From Candidatus Heimdallarchaeota archaeon (GTDB taxonomy: Archaea > Asgardarchaeota > Heimdallarchaeia > JABLTI01), in assembly GCA_019894765.1 (NCBI GenBank), contig JAGXNT010000013.1, positions 1-64,000 on the forward strand: a stretch of DNA of 64,000 nucleotides, given 5' to 3'. Positions 34,688 to 43,892 of the stretch are shown piece after piece; the first letter of the stretch is position 1, and every line of letters begins with the position of its first letter. The translations under genes and the position numbers were made by a program. The notes under the pieces were generated by a model that made no database searches, was not told the origin of the DNA, and saw only the letters and a program-made list of their open reading frames with translations.

Positions 34688-35410
34688 CTAGAATTTTCTT
34701 TTACCATTGAACATTTCTGATAAAGGTCGTAATGCGCCTGATAATATATCATTTAGGCTTTTGCCATTAATCATGACACCAGCAGAACTTGTTTTTACTA
34801 CTTCGCCACTATCATTAGAAACCTTTACGCCTTCTTTCTTTGAAACTTCAACATAGGAATTCTTCTTTTTATCGCACACAATGACTTCTTTATCATCCTT
34901 TCCAATAGCAATAATTGTGCTTTCTTCTTTTATCAAGATGAATTCTTCAGGTTCAAATAAGTAGATGTAGAAATCTAGTCGCTTAAGATCCTTGGGCCAT
35001 GAATAGCGTTTTCCATTCACCCGCCATTCAGATCTGCCGTGTTTGCTGAATTGGGAATCGTGGATTTTCTGGAAATAACGATAAGCTGTTAATTCGATAT
35101 TTCTAAAATCTTTGTCTGAAAGATTTTCAGATTTGGTATTAGAAAGATCGATACTATCGCATTTTATGAATGCTTCTTTAGCAAGTTTTTCAATGGGTTC
35201 TCCTATTGCACCTTTCTTTGTATTCACAATTGTATCTGCACCGAGGTAAATATCTCCGGTAATGTAGTAGCCAATTGTTTCGTAATCTCTAGTTTCTACA
35301 ACAGGGAATATTCTGGATCGTTTTCCAACAGTTACCATTGTATCTTCTAGGTCTGCAATGGCAATTGTTTGCACAACTTTTAGTGGTTCATTAACTAGCT
35401 CTAATTTCAT
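34688..35410 (-). CDS. hypothetical protein in operon with ArsR-like regulator
   Basis: I recognise no family. The 240 residues appear to be mostly beta structure with short helices (PVVETRDYETIGYYITGDIYLG and FYIYLFEPEEFILIKEES, with DKKKNSYVEVSKKEGV later). There is no membrane segment, signal peptide or metal-binding cluster. The C-terminal region resembles a repeat-like beta meander. The start lies 18 bp after the stop of the ArsR-like gene upstream on the same strand, so the two are co-transcribed. The function may be linked to the upstream regulator. Confidence 0.6.
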   Translation of the reverse strand: MKLELVNEPLKVVQTIAIADLEDTMVTVGKRSRIFPVVETRDYETIGYYITGDIYLGADTIVNTKKGAIGEPIEKLAKEAFIKCDSIDLSNTKSENLSDKDFRNIELTAYRYFQKIHDSQFSKHGRSEWRVNGKRYSWPKDLKRLDFYIYLFEPEEFILIKEESTIIAIGKDDKEVIVCDKKKNSYVEVSKKEGVKVSNDSGEVVKTSSAGVMINGKSLNDILSGALRPLSEMFNGKRKF

Positions 35411-35428
35411 TTTTCAAGACTCTCCAGA

Positions 35429-36571
35429 TTATTTAATATGTACATCGAACTCATCGTCGGAATCCTTGCCTTTCTTACCTGCATTCGCTTTCTTCTTACC
35501 TTGTTTTTCTTCAAGGTATCTCATGAATTGAATTTCGGTAAGCTTTAAGGCTTCGCGACCTCGAGTGGTTAGTAAGTAACGTCCACGAACAACTTCTTGG
35601 GTAACAAATTTAACATTATCTTCAAGAAGACGATCCATGTGATGTTTGAAAGTTCCACCTCGAAGATTAGTGATGTCACTAAGCTCCTTTTGATACATAG
35701 GACTCTTTTCAAGTTCTTTGAGAATGCGTAATCTATTTGGGTCACCAATTGCAGAGACAATGGTTGATCCTACTTCATAGAATTCTTCAAGTTTGTCTTC
35801 AGGAATCTTTGGTCCTATGCTGACATGAACATCTTTAGCGATTTTATCACCGATTTCTTTGCCAATTTTATCAATTTCTTTTCCTACAACTTTCATTTCT
35901 TGACCTATATTGCCTGCACCTTTGATTGCGATGCCCATTGAGGATTTAATACTATCAGCAACTGAAGCGAGAATTGATTTAGTATATTCGCCAAGTCTTA
36001 CTTCGAGATCAGAAGTTACTTCTTGCATATCTTCATCCATATCTAAATCCCAAGTATAACTGTAAGATCTCTGTTGATCTCTTACGGCTCGTTCTTTCTC
36101 TCTTATTTCGCGTTCTTTACTACGGAGATCTCTTCTGATATGTTCATATTCACGTTGTTGCTCTTGAAACTCTTTTTGTTTTTTCTCAAAAACACCTCGC
36201 ATTACATGGAGTTCATCTTTGAGTTGTTCTCTTTTTACTCGGACGATTTCTTTTTCTTTTGCAATGCGTTCTTTTTGTTCGGGAGTAAGTTCTGCATGAC
36301 GAACAACTATCGGCTTACCATGCCTATCTGTTCTAACTATTCTTGCAGGTTTGGCTGGTTTAGCTGGTTTAGCTGGTTTAGCTGGTCTTGCCATATGTGG
36401 TGGCATCGGGGGCATTGGAGGGAAAGGTGGTATTGTATCATCTAGTTTTTCTCCAGTATAAGGATCGAATCTGACTACTACATCTTCGTCATCATCAAGA
36501 ACATCAAGTTTTTTGCGAAGTTTCGCCATTTCTTTTTCGAGTTCTTTTCTTCTTTTATCTTTATTTGACAT
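35429..36571 (-). CDS. ArsR-like winged-helix protein with coiled coil and PAK repeats
   Basis: The 380-residue protein has a charged N-terminal helix (RRKELEKEMAKLRKKLDVL), a Pro/Met-rich stretch PPFPPMPPMPPHMARPAKP followed by four to five PAK repeats (about 60-78), a long coiled coil (about 105-170, REIREKERAVRDQQRSYSY) and a helical middle. A winged-helix domain of the ArsR type follows (about 270-345, VSAIGDPNRLRILKELEKS, then LRGGTFKHHMDRLLEDN and RYLLTTRGREALKLT). ArsR-like proteins usually repress transcription. The coiled coil suggests oligomers. It is preceded by a small ORF 26 bp upstream and has a good AGGAGT ribosome site. Confidence 0.75.
   Translation of the reverse strand: MSNKDKRRKELEKEMAKLRKKLDVLDDDEDVVVRFDPYTGEKLDDTIPPFPPMPPMPPHMARPAKPAKPAKPAKPARIVRTDRHGKPIVVRHAELTPEQKERIAKEKEIVRVKREQLKDELHVMRGVFEKKQKEFQEQQREYEHIRRDLRSKEREIREKERAVRDQQRSYSYTWDLDMDEDMQEVTSDLEVRLGEYTKSILASVADSIKSSMGIAIKGAGNIGQEMKVVGKEIDKIGKEIGDKIAKDVHVSIGPKIPEDKLEEFYEVGSTIVSAIGDPNRLRILKELEKSPMYQKELSDITNLRGGTFKHHMDRLLEDNVKFVTQEVVRGRYLLTTRGREALKLTEIQFMRYLEEKQGKKKANAGKKGKDSDDEFDVHIK
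36349..36388. repeat. 9-bp tandem repeat encoding PAK motifs
   Basis: The nine-base unit GGTTTAGCT (plus-strand reading) is repeated about four times, with one variant GGTTTGGCT first. On the coding (minus) strand it specifies the P-A-K repeats of the ArsR-like protein. The number of units may vary between strains through slippage. Confidence 0.6.
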
Positions 36572-36597
36572 TTTTAAAAAACACTCCTAATGTTTTC

Positions 36598-36693
36598 TTA
36601 GTTCATAACACCCGCAACTAGAGCCATTCTAATTCGGGCAAGCTCCAAATCTTTCTTTACTTGTTCTTTGATTTTCTTTTTCTTGTCTGGCAT
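36598..36693 (-). CDS. small conserved-looking ORF, 31 residues
   Basis: This short reading frame starts at ATG 36693 with a weak purine-rich TGAGA box 7 nt upstream and stops at 36598. The product is strongly basic at the start (MPDKKKKIKEQVKKDLELA) and ends in a short hydrophobic stretch (RMALVAGVMN). It lies 26 bp upstream of the ArsR-like gene on the same strand and may be the first gene of that operon. No family is known to me. Translation is unproven; it could be a leader peptide. Confidence 0.4.
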   Translation of the reverse strand: MPDKKKKIKEQVKKDLELARIRMALVAGVMN

Positions 36694-36863
36694 TTTTTTC
36701 TCAATCCAATCAAATGTTACATTATTCTATACTTAAGTTACACAAATATGGTATATAAATATTTGTAATTGTCTTACATGAGACTGTAATTACTTTTTCC
36801 CGCAAGAAAATACTGATTTAAATGAAATAAGTAAGCAACACGAAGAAAATTGCTCATGAAAAT

Positions 36864-36873
36864 CTTTATTAAA
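36864..36873 (+). promoter_or_regulatory. candidate TATA box for the structured RNA
   Basis: CTTTATTAAA lies about 25-30 bp before the first helix of the structured RNA region (start near 36890). Archaeal TATA boxes are AT-rich octamers at this distance. The surrounding sequence is AT-rich, so the match is weak. Confidence 0.3.
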
Positions 36874-36889
36874 AAATTAGTATAACTAG

Positions 36890-37205
36890 TTGAGTGAAGA
36901 AGAGAAAAGTAATCAAGGATAATTACTCACGCTTCTCGTCTCCTTAAAGAGTGCACTCAAGAATTGACTTTGGATAAACACTTCAAGCAGCGGGTTAAGT
37001 GTTTATAGAACCACTAAAGGCACTTGAGAAATCTTCTAAACCCGAGAGAAGAGAATGGTACTCGCTTAAGAGGAGACGTTAAGAGCCGGAACACTGTAAC
37101 ACGATTCAGATGAGTCCTAGAATGCCAAACTATGTGTTATCGTGTTAAATAGGTGGTCGGATCCTAAGCCCTTATTCATTCTTCTGGTGCTTAGCCCGAC
37201 CATCT
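36890..37205 (+). ncRNA. candidate structured RNA with kissing loops, family unknown
   Basis: No ORF runs through this 315-bp interval, which is more GC-rich than its flanks. Helices seen on the plus strand: AGTAAT 36908-36913 with ATTACT 36922-36927; CGTCTCC-TTAA 36937-36946 with TTAA-(GA)-GGAGACG 37066-37078; CTCAAG 36956-36961 with CTTGAG 37023-37028; ATAAACACTT 36974-36983 with AAGTGTTTAT 36997-37006; TCTTCT 37032-37037 with AGAAGA 37047-37052; TAACACGAT 37097-37105 with ATCGTGTTA 37139-37147; GGTGGTCGG 37152-37160 with CCGACCATC 37196-37204, enclosing CTAAGC/GCTTAG. The loops CGGGTT 36991-36996 and AACCCG 37039-37044 are fully complementary. It lacks the RNase P GAGGAAAGUCC and the SRP domain motifs. 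The strand is inferred from the downstream gene. Confidence 0.5.
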
Positions 37206-37352
37206 AGCGGTTTACTTTCAAGTCATTTCCGGAAATTTATGATAAACAAGAATATGGAGCTACGTTTTTTAAGATAAAATCCTACATATCATAGATGCAG
37301 ATTTGAAAATTAATAAATAAGATGACCTCCCTTTTGAGTTATAATAAGAAAA

Positions 37353-39830
37353 ATGGTGGCGTTAGACCTGGCTGCAAATGTAAAATCATCTCGAGTAAGA
37401 CTAATTGCTATTCTTTTACTTATGATGTCAATTACATTTATTTCTTTAATTCCATCAGCACCAAACCAGACAGAAACAGAATTTACATCATTGGTGCAGG
37501 ATGATAATTCCAAGGTATTAACTTATCTTACATCTTCTATTTCTGTAGGTGGACCAGAAGAGAAACTTTCACATGAATCTAGCAATCTAAATCCTGAAAG
37601 TGTTTCTCCAGCAGCAATTCTTCGTGGGCGACCTTTTACAATGGCAGGTAGATTAATCGACTTAGATACTTTACTAGGCATCCCAAATGAACCCATTTGG
37701 ATTTATTGGAGCTATTTCACTTGGACTGATTTAGAGACTGATAAAATCAATCTAGATAACAATTACAAAGTCGGGGAAGGAATTACTAATAGCAATGGGA
37801 ATTTCTCCATAGTTTGTGTGGATAATGATCATTCAAAAAGAACAGGATTCGTAACAGTCTATGCAGTTTTCCCAGGGGATCCTCTTCTCGGACCAATTGA
37901 ATTAAATCGACAGTATTCAACTAATACTATTGAATGCTATGCTAGGGTTCAGTTAGGAATGTTAACAAATAGCACTATTGTCCGTGAAGGGAATTCATTT
38001 GAAGTGTTAGCTGCATTACTTTTTGATAATTCTACTGTTACCGTTCCTCAACCTGTTTCAGCAGCAAATGGTCATGATATTACCTTTGATTGGCTGGGTT
38101 CTCTTTACAATATTACAATTGTGGGTGACATTGCAGCAACAATCCTAAATGTCCCTATGGGTACTACGGTCGGTGTTTATCACCCTCTGGAAGGATCGTT
38201 TAACATTAGTACTTTAGGTTTAACATATACAGTAGGTGGGATAATCACCGAAGCAGAACTAGGAACGAGTGCAGCTGATTGGTGTAATACAACAACAAAC
38301 ATATTTGTGTTCACAGGGGCTGGTATTGTATTTGATATAGATGAACCTGCAGCACCTGGAATTGGATTTAATCCTGAAATAGTTCGAGGTGATACCTTAA
38401 TTACATTATCAGGAGTTCTATCTGATAGTGGTGGTGGTCCTTTTGGATTTGGGGTAAACCTAACAGTCTTTGTTGAGGGTACATCAACAATTGGTGTGAC
38501 CACAGAAAATGATGGTAATTTTAGTGTTTCTTTCATAATAAACCAGAGTATACCAGTGGGAGAAAATTCAATTTCAGTGGATGTAGACACAGGCCAAGGA
38601 ATAACTGCAATAACTGAAACCGAAAATATAACAGTTTTAGGTAATTCCTCAATTCTGACTCCTTCAGTTAACGGCACCTCTGTTGCTGTGGAAAACGCAC
38701 ATGCAATGCCTAATGAAACGCTTCAAATAACAGGAATAATTAGGGATGCTTATAGTAGTGTAGCAATAGTCGGGATGGGAATCTCAGCTCAGTGGGAGGA
38801 TTTTGGATTAATTTACATTACCAATACCACAGCTGGTGGTGCATTTACGATTGATATGACCGTTCCATTAACTGTTAATCCTTTACTGGAAAATGGAACA
38901 GTTTACTTGAGTTCAAGCAGTATGCAATATTATACTTCCTCTAACTATAGCTTTGTTGTAGATGTTTTTACAGAAGCCCAGTATACAATTTCACTAAATA
39001 CAACAACAATAGCAGATGGTTCATATAAAATCTCAATTGGAGGAGAAACTATCTATATTAATTCTAATTTAACATTTTCAGGATTTGTAACAGATCAATT
39101 TGGTCGTCCTATTGAAAGTAGAACAATTACATTAAACATGAGTGTTTACTCAAATATGTCTAATGTATTCGTTATTAGTAGTTCAATAAATGGTAGTGGA
39201 TATTTCCAAATGGAATTAAACGATTCATTAGGTTACATAAATGCTACAAGGTATTCGATTGTCATAACATTTGATGATGCACCAAGTTACAAATTCAGTT
39301 TTGATATTTATTTTGAGACCCTTGTCGAAAGTAACGGAGGATCGTCTCAATCACCAACAACAGGAGCACCGTTTGGTATGACTATAGTATATGTTTTAAT
39401 AACAGTGGTTTCGCTAATAATCATTGTTTCAGGCGTGTATGCATTTGGTCGGTTCAGAAGAACCAAGAAAGGGGTACTTCCCGGACCAGATGTTGAATAT
39501 ATGGATCTGCCAACAATTATGAAGCAGATTGAAGAAGCTGATAAAGCTAAAGATTATCGTCGAGCGGTGGTTTTATGCTTCAAAGCTTTTGAGTTAATGT
39601 GCATAAATGATCTAAGGATTCTATATGCTAAAGAACAATCTCCACGAGAGCTTGCTCGATTAGTTGCATCTACAAATCGTATACCAGTTCGTGATGTCAC
39701 AATGCTTGTAATGCGCTTTGAAGAAGCACGATATAGTGATCATAGTATTACTAAGAATCAATTTAATCATGCTTTACAAGCATTAGATAATGTGCAGTTA
39801 GCTCTTAAACAAGAACCAAAAACATCCTAA
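37353..39830 (+). CDS. membrane protein with extracellular Ig-like repeats and cytoplasmic DUF4129 domain
   Basis: The 825 residues start with a signal/anchor (RLIAILLLMMSITFISLI, about 15-33). A large outside part of about 640 residues follows, rich in Asn, Thr and Ser with sequential beta domains: DSGGGPFGFGVNLTVFVEG and DAYSSVAIVGMGISAQWED, each followed by segments of about 90 residues, suggest repeated Ig-like or CARDB-like folds. A membrane segment (about 675-697, MTIVYVLITVVSLIIIVSGV) precedes a cytoplasmic DUF4129 domain (YRRAVVLCFKAFELMC, QSPRELARLVAS and FEEARYSDHSI). DUF4129 proteins are encoded with MoxR and DUF58 genes, as here. The cluster probably serves a transport or surface assembly function. 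It begins with no clear ribosome site and may be leaderless. Confidence 0.75.
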   Translation: MVALDLAANVKSSRVRLIAILLLMMSITFISLIPSAPNQTETEFTSLVQDDNSKVLTYLTSSISVGGPEEKLSHESSNLNPESVSPAAILRGRPFTMAGRLIDLDTLLGIPNEPIWIYWSYFTWTDLETDKINLDNNYKVGEGITNSNGNFSIVCVDNDHSKRTGFVTVYAVFPGDPLLGPIELNRQYSTNTIECYARVQLGMLTNSTIVREGNSFEVLAALLFDNSTVTVPQPVSAANGHDITFDWLGSLYNITIVGDIAATILNVPMGTTVGVYHPLEGSFNISTLGLTYTVGGIITEAELGTSAADWCNTTTNIFVFTGAGIVFDIDEPAAPGIGFNPEIVRGDTLITLSGVLSDSGGGPFGFGVNLTVFVEGTSTIGVTTENDGNFSVSFIINQSIPVGENSISVDVDTGQGITAITETENITVLGNSSILTPSVNGTSVAVENAHAMPNETLQITGIIRDAYSSVAIVGMGISAQWEDFGLIYITNTTAGGAFTIDMTVPLTVNPLLENGTVYLSSSSMQYYTSSNYSFVVDVFTEAQYTISLNTTTIADGSYKISIGGETIYINSNLTFSGFVTDQFGRPIESRTITLNMSVYSNMSNVFVISSSINGSGYFQMELNDSLGYINATRYSIVITFDDAPSYKFSFDIYFETLVESNGGSSQSPTTGAPFGMTIVYVLITVVSLIIIVSGVYAFGRFRRTKKGVLPGPDVEYMDLPTIMKQIEEADKAKDYRRAVVLCFKAFELMCINDLRILYAKEQSPRELARLVASTNRIPVRDVTMLVMRFEEARYSDHSITKNQFNHALQALDNVQLALKQEPKTS

Positions 39831-39851
39831 GGAATGACTTGAGGTAAGAAT

Positions 39852-41351
39852 ATGGTCACTATAAAGTTTAATCGAAATACTTTCATCTTATCGATTATCT
39901 TCATCATATTTTGTTTGCCCATAATCTTATCTGTAACTAGGATCGGACAAGAAGGTACTAGACAATTCTCGATTTACAATGAATATTGGGATGGTACTAG
40001 TGATTTACGAGAAAATCTTGAAGGAGAAGGTTTTGAGTTTCATCCTGTTGTTTCCACTTTGAATTCATTAACAAGATTAGATGGAAATGAAATGGGTGTT
40101 CTAGCAATCATTGGACCTACTATCTTTTTCGATCCGACTGAAACTGCTGCTCTAGCATATTTCATTATGCGAGGAGGTAGTGTAATAATTGCTGATGATT
40201 TTGGAAGAGCAAATGATATTCTAGGATTAGTGAATACTATCATTGCTCCATTTATCAGTCAAATAAATGCATCCGAACTTGGTTTTGCAACTCTACCAAT
40301 TGCTGGTTTGAAAATAAACAAATCTCTCCTAATGGATGCTTATTCATATCACAAAAGCCCAGTTATGCCTGTAATTAGGAACTTTCCATCATTACCCGGT
40401 TCTGTACCAATGAATGGTGTAAGCCGAGTCGTAACTAGCTTTCCATCATCTATCTCGTTTTTGGGTATAGATAATGCCACTGGAGAAACTCAATGGTATC
40501 CTAGACTCTCAATATCAGGAGTGCCAATTGCCTCAGGTATTGCTGTATCTTCCAATTTCGGTTGGTTAGAAAAAGATGTGGAGAAAGCCAAAGATGGCGA
40601 ATATTATCCTGATGATGACGAATGGAAGGGTTCTTTCTCGCTAATGGTTCCAATACCACTAGGAGGTCTTGGTGTTGGCAATATTCTAATATGTTCTGAT
40701 CCAAGTATTTTCATAAATGAATTAATGGGACTTGGGTATGACAACGCACAGTTTGCGAGTAATATCTTTAATTGGTTAGATTTTAACTCCACGGGCAGAA
40801 TTTATTATGATGAGTCCCATCTTTCCTCATCTAGAACTGGAAGATTCGTACTAGGAGTAGTCGATCCCTTTGAGTATGTTAGAATGTATCTTCGCTATGT
40901 TAATTCATTCACAATGTTTCCTTTACTAGCTCCTTTGTTTCCATTCATAACCTTCATGTTTTTGAGAAGACGATATCCGAAATCAAGAGGACCTTCTCCG
41001 TTGCTAATGACTAAAGTGAAACGGAACCAGTCTCGGTCGTTTTTCGCAGCGAAAATGACGTGGTATATGAATTACCAACAATTCTCTAATGCTCTTGATT
41101 TAATCTATAAAAGGTTGAAAAGACGAATGGTAAAGAAATATGCTGTAACTGAGGAATTAAGCTCAGACAAAATAGTAGAGTTATTAGACACTCATTTTCC
41201 AAATCAATTCAATCTAAAAGACGCAGATGAAATGCTGAAGCGTGTTGAATTGATAATACAGAAATCAAGAAAGATTTCCGAAGAGGAATTCACAGACTTA
41301 GTTCTTGACCTGAAAAATTTAGAGGAAACTACAACTAGGTCTCGAATGTAA
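39852..41351 (+). CDS. DUF4350-like membrane protein (GIFT/GATase-like domain)
   Basis: The 499 residues begin with a membrane segment (FILSIIFIIFCLPIILSV, 11-28), then an outside alpha/beta domain resembling DUF4350/GldG (YNEYWDGTSDLRENLEGEGF, then ALAYFIMRGGSVIIADDFG, in which the Gly-rich strand follows a helix). A second membrane segment (about 340-362, FTMFPLLAPLFPFITFMFL) leads to a cytoplasmic tail of about 130 residues that is basic and helical (MNYQQFSNALDLIYKRLKRR). DUF4350 proteins occur in MoxR-DUF58 clusters across archaea and bacteria. Translation starts at ATG with GAGGT 7 nt upstream, 21 bp after the DUF4129 gene. It may form part of a membrane complex with its neighbours. Confidence 0.75.
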   Translation: MVTIKFNRNTFILSIIFIIFCLPIILSVTRIGQEGTRQFSIYNEYWDGTSDLRENLEGEGFEFHPVVSTLNSLTRLDGNEMGVLAIIGPTIFFDPTETAALAYFIMRGGSVIIADDFGRANDILGLVNTIIAPFISQINASELGFATLPIAGLKINKSLLMDAYSYHKSPVMPVIRNFPSLPGSVPMNGVSRVVTSFPSSISFLGIDNATGETQWYPRLSISGVPIASGIAVSSNFGWLEKDVEKAKDGEYYPDDDEWKGSFSLMVPIPLGGLGVGNILICSDPSIFINELMGLGYDNAQFASNIFNWLDFNSTGRIYYDESHLSSSRTGRFVLGVVDPFEYVRMYLRYVNSFTMFPLLAPLFPFITFMFLRRRYPKSRGPSPLLMTKVKRNQSRSFFAAKMTWYMNYQQFSNALDLIYKRLKRRMVKKYAVTEELSSDKIVELLDTHFPNQFNLKDADEMLKRVELIIQKSRKISEEEFTDLVLDLKNLEETTTRSRM

Positions 41352-41420
41352 AACAAAATCATTACGATCATCAATAAGATGTAAAATAAAATAAAAACAA
41401 AAAATTCGGGGTATAAAAAA

Positions 41421-42440
41421 ATGTCAGAATTCGTTCCACCACCTCCGCCAGACAAGAAAGCATCACGCGGTGATTCACTTGTCAATGTATCGGATGTGGA
41501 AAGAATATCAAAAAGCATCCAAGAAGAATTATCAAAACACATCGTAGGTATGAAGAACGTAATGCAAAACTTGATTCTTAGTTTACTTTGTGATGGGCAC
41601 ATACTTCTTGAAGGTGTTCCAGGGATTGCCAAAACAACTTTAGCGAAGCTCTTTGCAGCAACGCTAGGATGCAAGTACAAACGAATACAATTCACACCAG
41701 ATTTGTTGCCCTCAGATGTACTTGGAACCAATATTTTTGATCAAAGATCCGGGACTTTCAAACTAAGAAGAGGACCAATTTTTACAAATATTCTTCTTGC
41801 CGATGAAATAAACCGAGCTCCACCAAAAACTCAGAGTGCTCTCTTAGAAGCCATGGCAGAAAGACAAGTATCAATAGAAGGTAATACTTATCCATTATCT
41901 TCACCATTCATTGTCATTGCTACACAAAATCCTATTGAACAGGAAGGAACTTATCCTCTTCCAGAAGCACAGGTTGATAGGTTTCTTTTGAAATCAGTTG
42001 TTGGTTTACCAAATCCAGCTGAAGAGGAAAGGATCATCCAACTTAAACATCAACCAGAAGACAATACTATCAATGAAATCACTACACCTGAGACACTGAT
42101 TAGATTACAGAAAATCGTAAGGGAAAACATCTATGTCGATCAAGGCATCATTGAATTTATCCGAGATGTTACCATAAGAACTCGAACAGATCCTCGTTTG
42201 TTATTAGGTGGAAGTCCAAGAGCAAGTATTGCTATGTTAAACACCTCAAAGGCATATGCTGCTATTTGTGGTCGTGATTATGTCGTACCTGATGATATAA
42301 AGAGAGTAGCAATAGAAGCGGTATATCATCGACTCATTCTCAAACCTGAAGCTGATTTAGAAGGAATATCTTCTCAATCAATAGTTAAGGACATCATCAG
42401 AGAAATACCAATCAGAGAAGTAAGAGCACAACAAAGGTAA
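41421..42440 (+). CDS. moxR: MoxR-family AAA+ ATPase
   Basis: The AAA+ core has Walker A GVPGIAKTTLAKLFAA (about 66-81), Walker B ILLADEINRAPPKTQSALLE (about 130-149), sensor 1 VIATQNPIEQEGTYPLPEAQ and the arginine-finger segment VDRFLLKS. The C-terminal lid contains LGGSPRASIAMLNTSKAYAA (sensor 2) and RDYVVPDDIKRVA. MoxR ATPases act as chaperones that load cofactors or remodel complexes with vWA-domain (DUF58) partners. The N-terminal poly-Pro stretch (PPPPPDKKASR) is unusual. It lies between the DUF4350 and DUF58 genes on the same strand, which is the standard gene order. Confidence 0.95.
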   Translation: MSEFVPPPPPDKKASRGDSLVNVSDVERISKSIQEELSKHIVGMKNVMQNLILSLLCDGHILLEGVPGIAKTTLAKLFAATLGCKYKRIQFTPDLLPSDVLGTNIFDQRSGTFKLRRGPIFTNILLADEINRAPPKTQSALLEAMAERQVSIEGNTYPLSSPFIVIATQNPIEQEGTYPLPEAQVDRFLLKSVVGLPNPAEEERIIQLKHQPEDNTINEITTPETLIRLQKIVRENIYVDQGIIEFIRDVTIRTRTDPRLLLGGSPRASIAMLNTSKAYAAICGRDYVVPDDIKRVAIEAVYHRLILKPEADLEGISSQSIVKDIIREIPIREVRAQQR

Positions 42441-42494
42441 CTAAGAGAGAAAACAATTGAAAAACCATATCAAACAAAATAGGTTGTCGTACAA

Positions 42495-43892
42495 ATGATT
42501 TCAAAAAGAGGATCATTTATCCTTTTCGGAGGATTATTTATGATATCAATAGGTCTAGCACTAGAAGGAATTGTACCTGTTTTTGATATCGTCATTCTCT
42601 TTATGGCACAACCATTAGCATATGGTATTTCAGATATTATTGTAACTTATTTTCTCTTAATTGGAATTCTAATGGTTATAGGGACAACTTTTGGTTATCC
42701 AATCTTTCGTATCCAAGCAAATACTGAGGGAATAACCGTTAAACGAGTTCTAGATAAAAGAAAAACCTTTGCAGGAGAATATATCCATGTGAAAATAACT
42801 ATTCACAATAAAGGACCAAATGCTATTGATCATTTAGAAATTTATGATGCATACCCCGAAACAATGGATTTGGTGCTGGGAGAAAATTACCTTTACACAA
42901 GGATTAATGCAAATTCAAAAGCAGAATTCTCCTATATTGTCAGAACTCCAGTAAGAGGTTTATTCAAGATTGGCCCAACAAAAGTTATCATCCATGACCG
43001 TTTAGGATTCTACGAAGAAGAGAAAATTAAACAAGATTTTGATGAAGTATTAGTTTATCCGTCCTATGAGGATATCAAGAAATTAAAAACACTAGGTGCA
43101 AAAAGACAACTTGGCAAAATGTTTGGAATTCATAAAACCAAACTCAAAGGTACAGGTATGGAATTCTGGGGAATTCGTGATTATTATCCAGAAGATGCTT
43201 TTAGATACATTGACTGGAAAGCGTTTAGTAGAACACTCAAATTACAAATAAGAGAATTTGAAACTGAGAAAAATATCCGGGTAATGGTATTACTTGATAC
43301 CTCTCAAAGCATGGATCAAGGATTAATTCGCAACACTAAACTCGAATTTAGTATTCGAGCTGTTGTTTTATTAGCACATATGGCTCAAGAAAGAAAAGAT
43401 ATGATTGGACTTGCAACATTTGATAGTAAAGTTAATACATTTATAAAACCTGGGCATGGAACTTCCCAATTTAATCGAATCCTCGAAGATCTTGCATATA
43501 CAACTCCAAGAGGTCCATCTTATCTTGCAAAAGCAGTACAGAATCTAATAATGCGTACCCGAGGTAGAGGATTGCTACTTATAATCACAGATTTAGAAGG
43601 TAAAAAGAAAGATATTCTTGATGGAGTTCGCAAAGCATCAGCAGCAGGATTCGATGTCATAATTATGTCACCATTTGGACCTTTCTTTGAGATTCAAAAT
43701 ACTCGATTAGGTCCCACTGAGAAAGCTCTGGGTGAAGCCATTGCAGAGGAATATTTTGACATAAGATCAAGATTGAGTAGAGATATCCAACGATACCGAG
43801 CTGGTGTTATATCTGTTGGGCCAGATGATTTCTTGATATCTGTAATTAATGAATACATCGAAGCAAAAAGGAGGGGCATTGGTCTTGTCTGA
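42495..43892 (+). CDS. DUF58 protein with vWA-like domain
   Basis: Two N-terminal membrane segments (FILFGGLFMISIGLALEGI and IIVTYFLLIGILMVIGTTF) precede a beta-rich domain, the DUF58 signature (FWGIRDYYPEDAFRYIDWKA, then LQIREFETE) and a vWA-like fold with MIDAS residues in LLDTSQSMDQG (D-x-S-x-S). A Gly-rich TRGRGLLLIITDLEGK follows. DUF58 proteins work with MoxR ATPases, whose gene is immediately upstream by 54 bp. The last codons overlap the next gene's start. The 465-residue length is typical. It is a membrane-anchored cytoplasmic protein. Confidence 0.9.
   Translation: MISKRGSFILFGGLFMISIGLALEGIVPVFDIVILFMAQPLAYGISDIIVTYFLLIGILMVIGTTFGYPIFRIQANTEGITVKRVLDKRKTFAGEYIHVKITIHNKGPNAIDHLEIYDAYPETMDLVLGENYLYTRINANSKAEFSYIVRTPVRGLFKIGPTKVIIHDRLGFYEEEKIKQDFDEVLVYPSYEDIKKLKTLGAKRQLGKMFGIHKTKLKGTGMEFWGIRDYYPEDAFRYIDWKAFSRTLKLQIREFETEKNIRVMVLLDTSQSMDQGLIRNTKLEFSIRAVVLLAHMAQERKDMIGLATFDSKVNTFIKPGHGTSQFNRILEDLAYTTPRGPSYLAKAVQNLIMRTRGRGLLLIITDLEGKKKDILDGVRKASAAGFDVIIMSPFGPFFEIQNTRLGPTEKALGEAIAEEYFDIRSRLSRDIQRYRAGVISVGPDDFLISVINEYIEAKRRGIGLV

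Noticed and set aside
34688..36571. Toxin-antitoxin pair
   Set aside because: The ArsR-like gene and its partner are too large, and neither has a known toxin or antitoxin fold; a simple operon is more likely.
36890..37205. RNase P RNA or SRP RNA
   Set aside because: I looked on both strands for the GAGGAAAGUCC core of RNase P and the conserved helix 8 motifs of SRP RNA and did not find them, so I left the family open.
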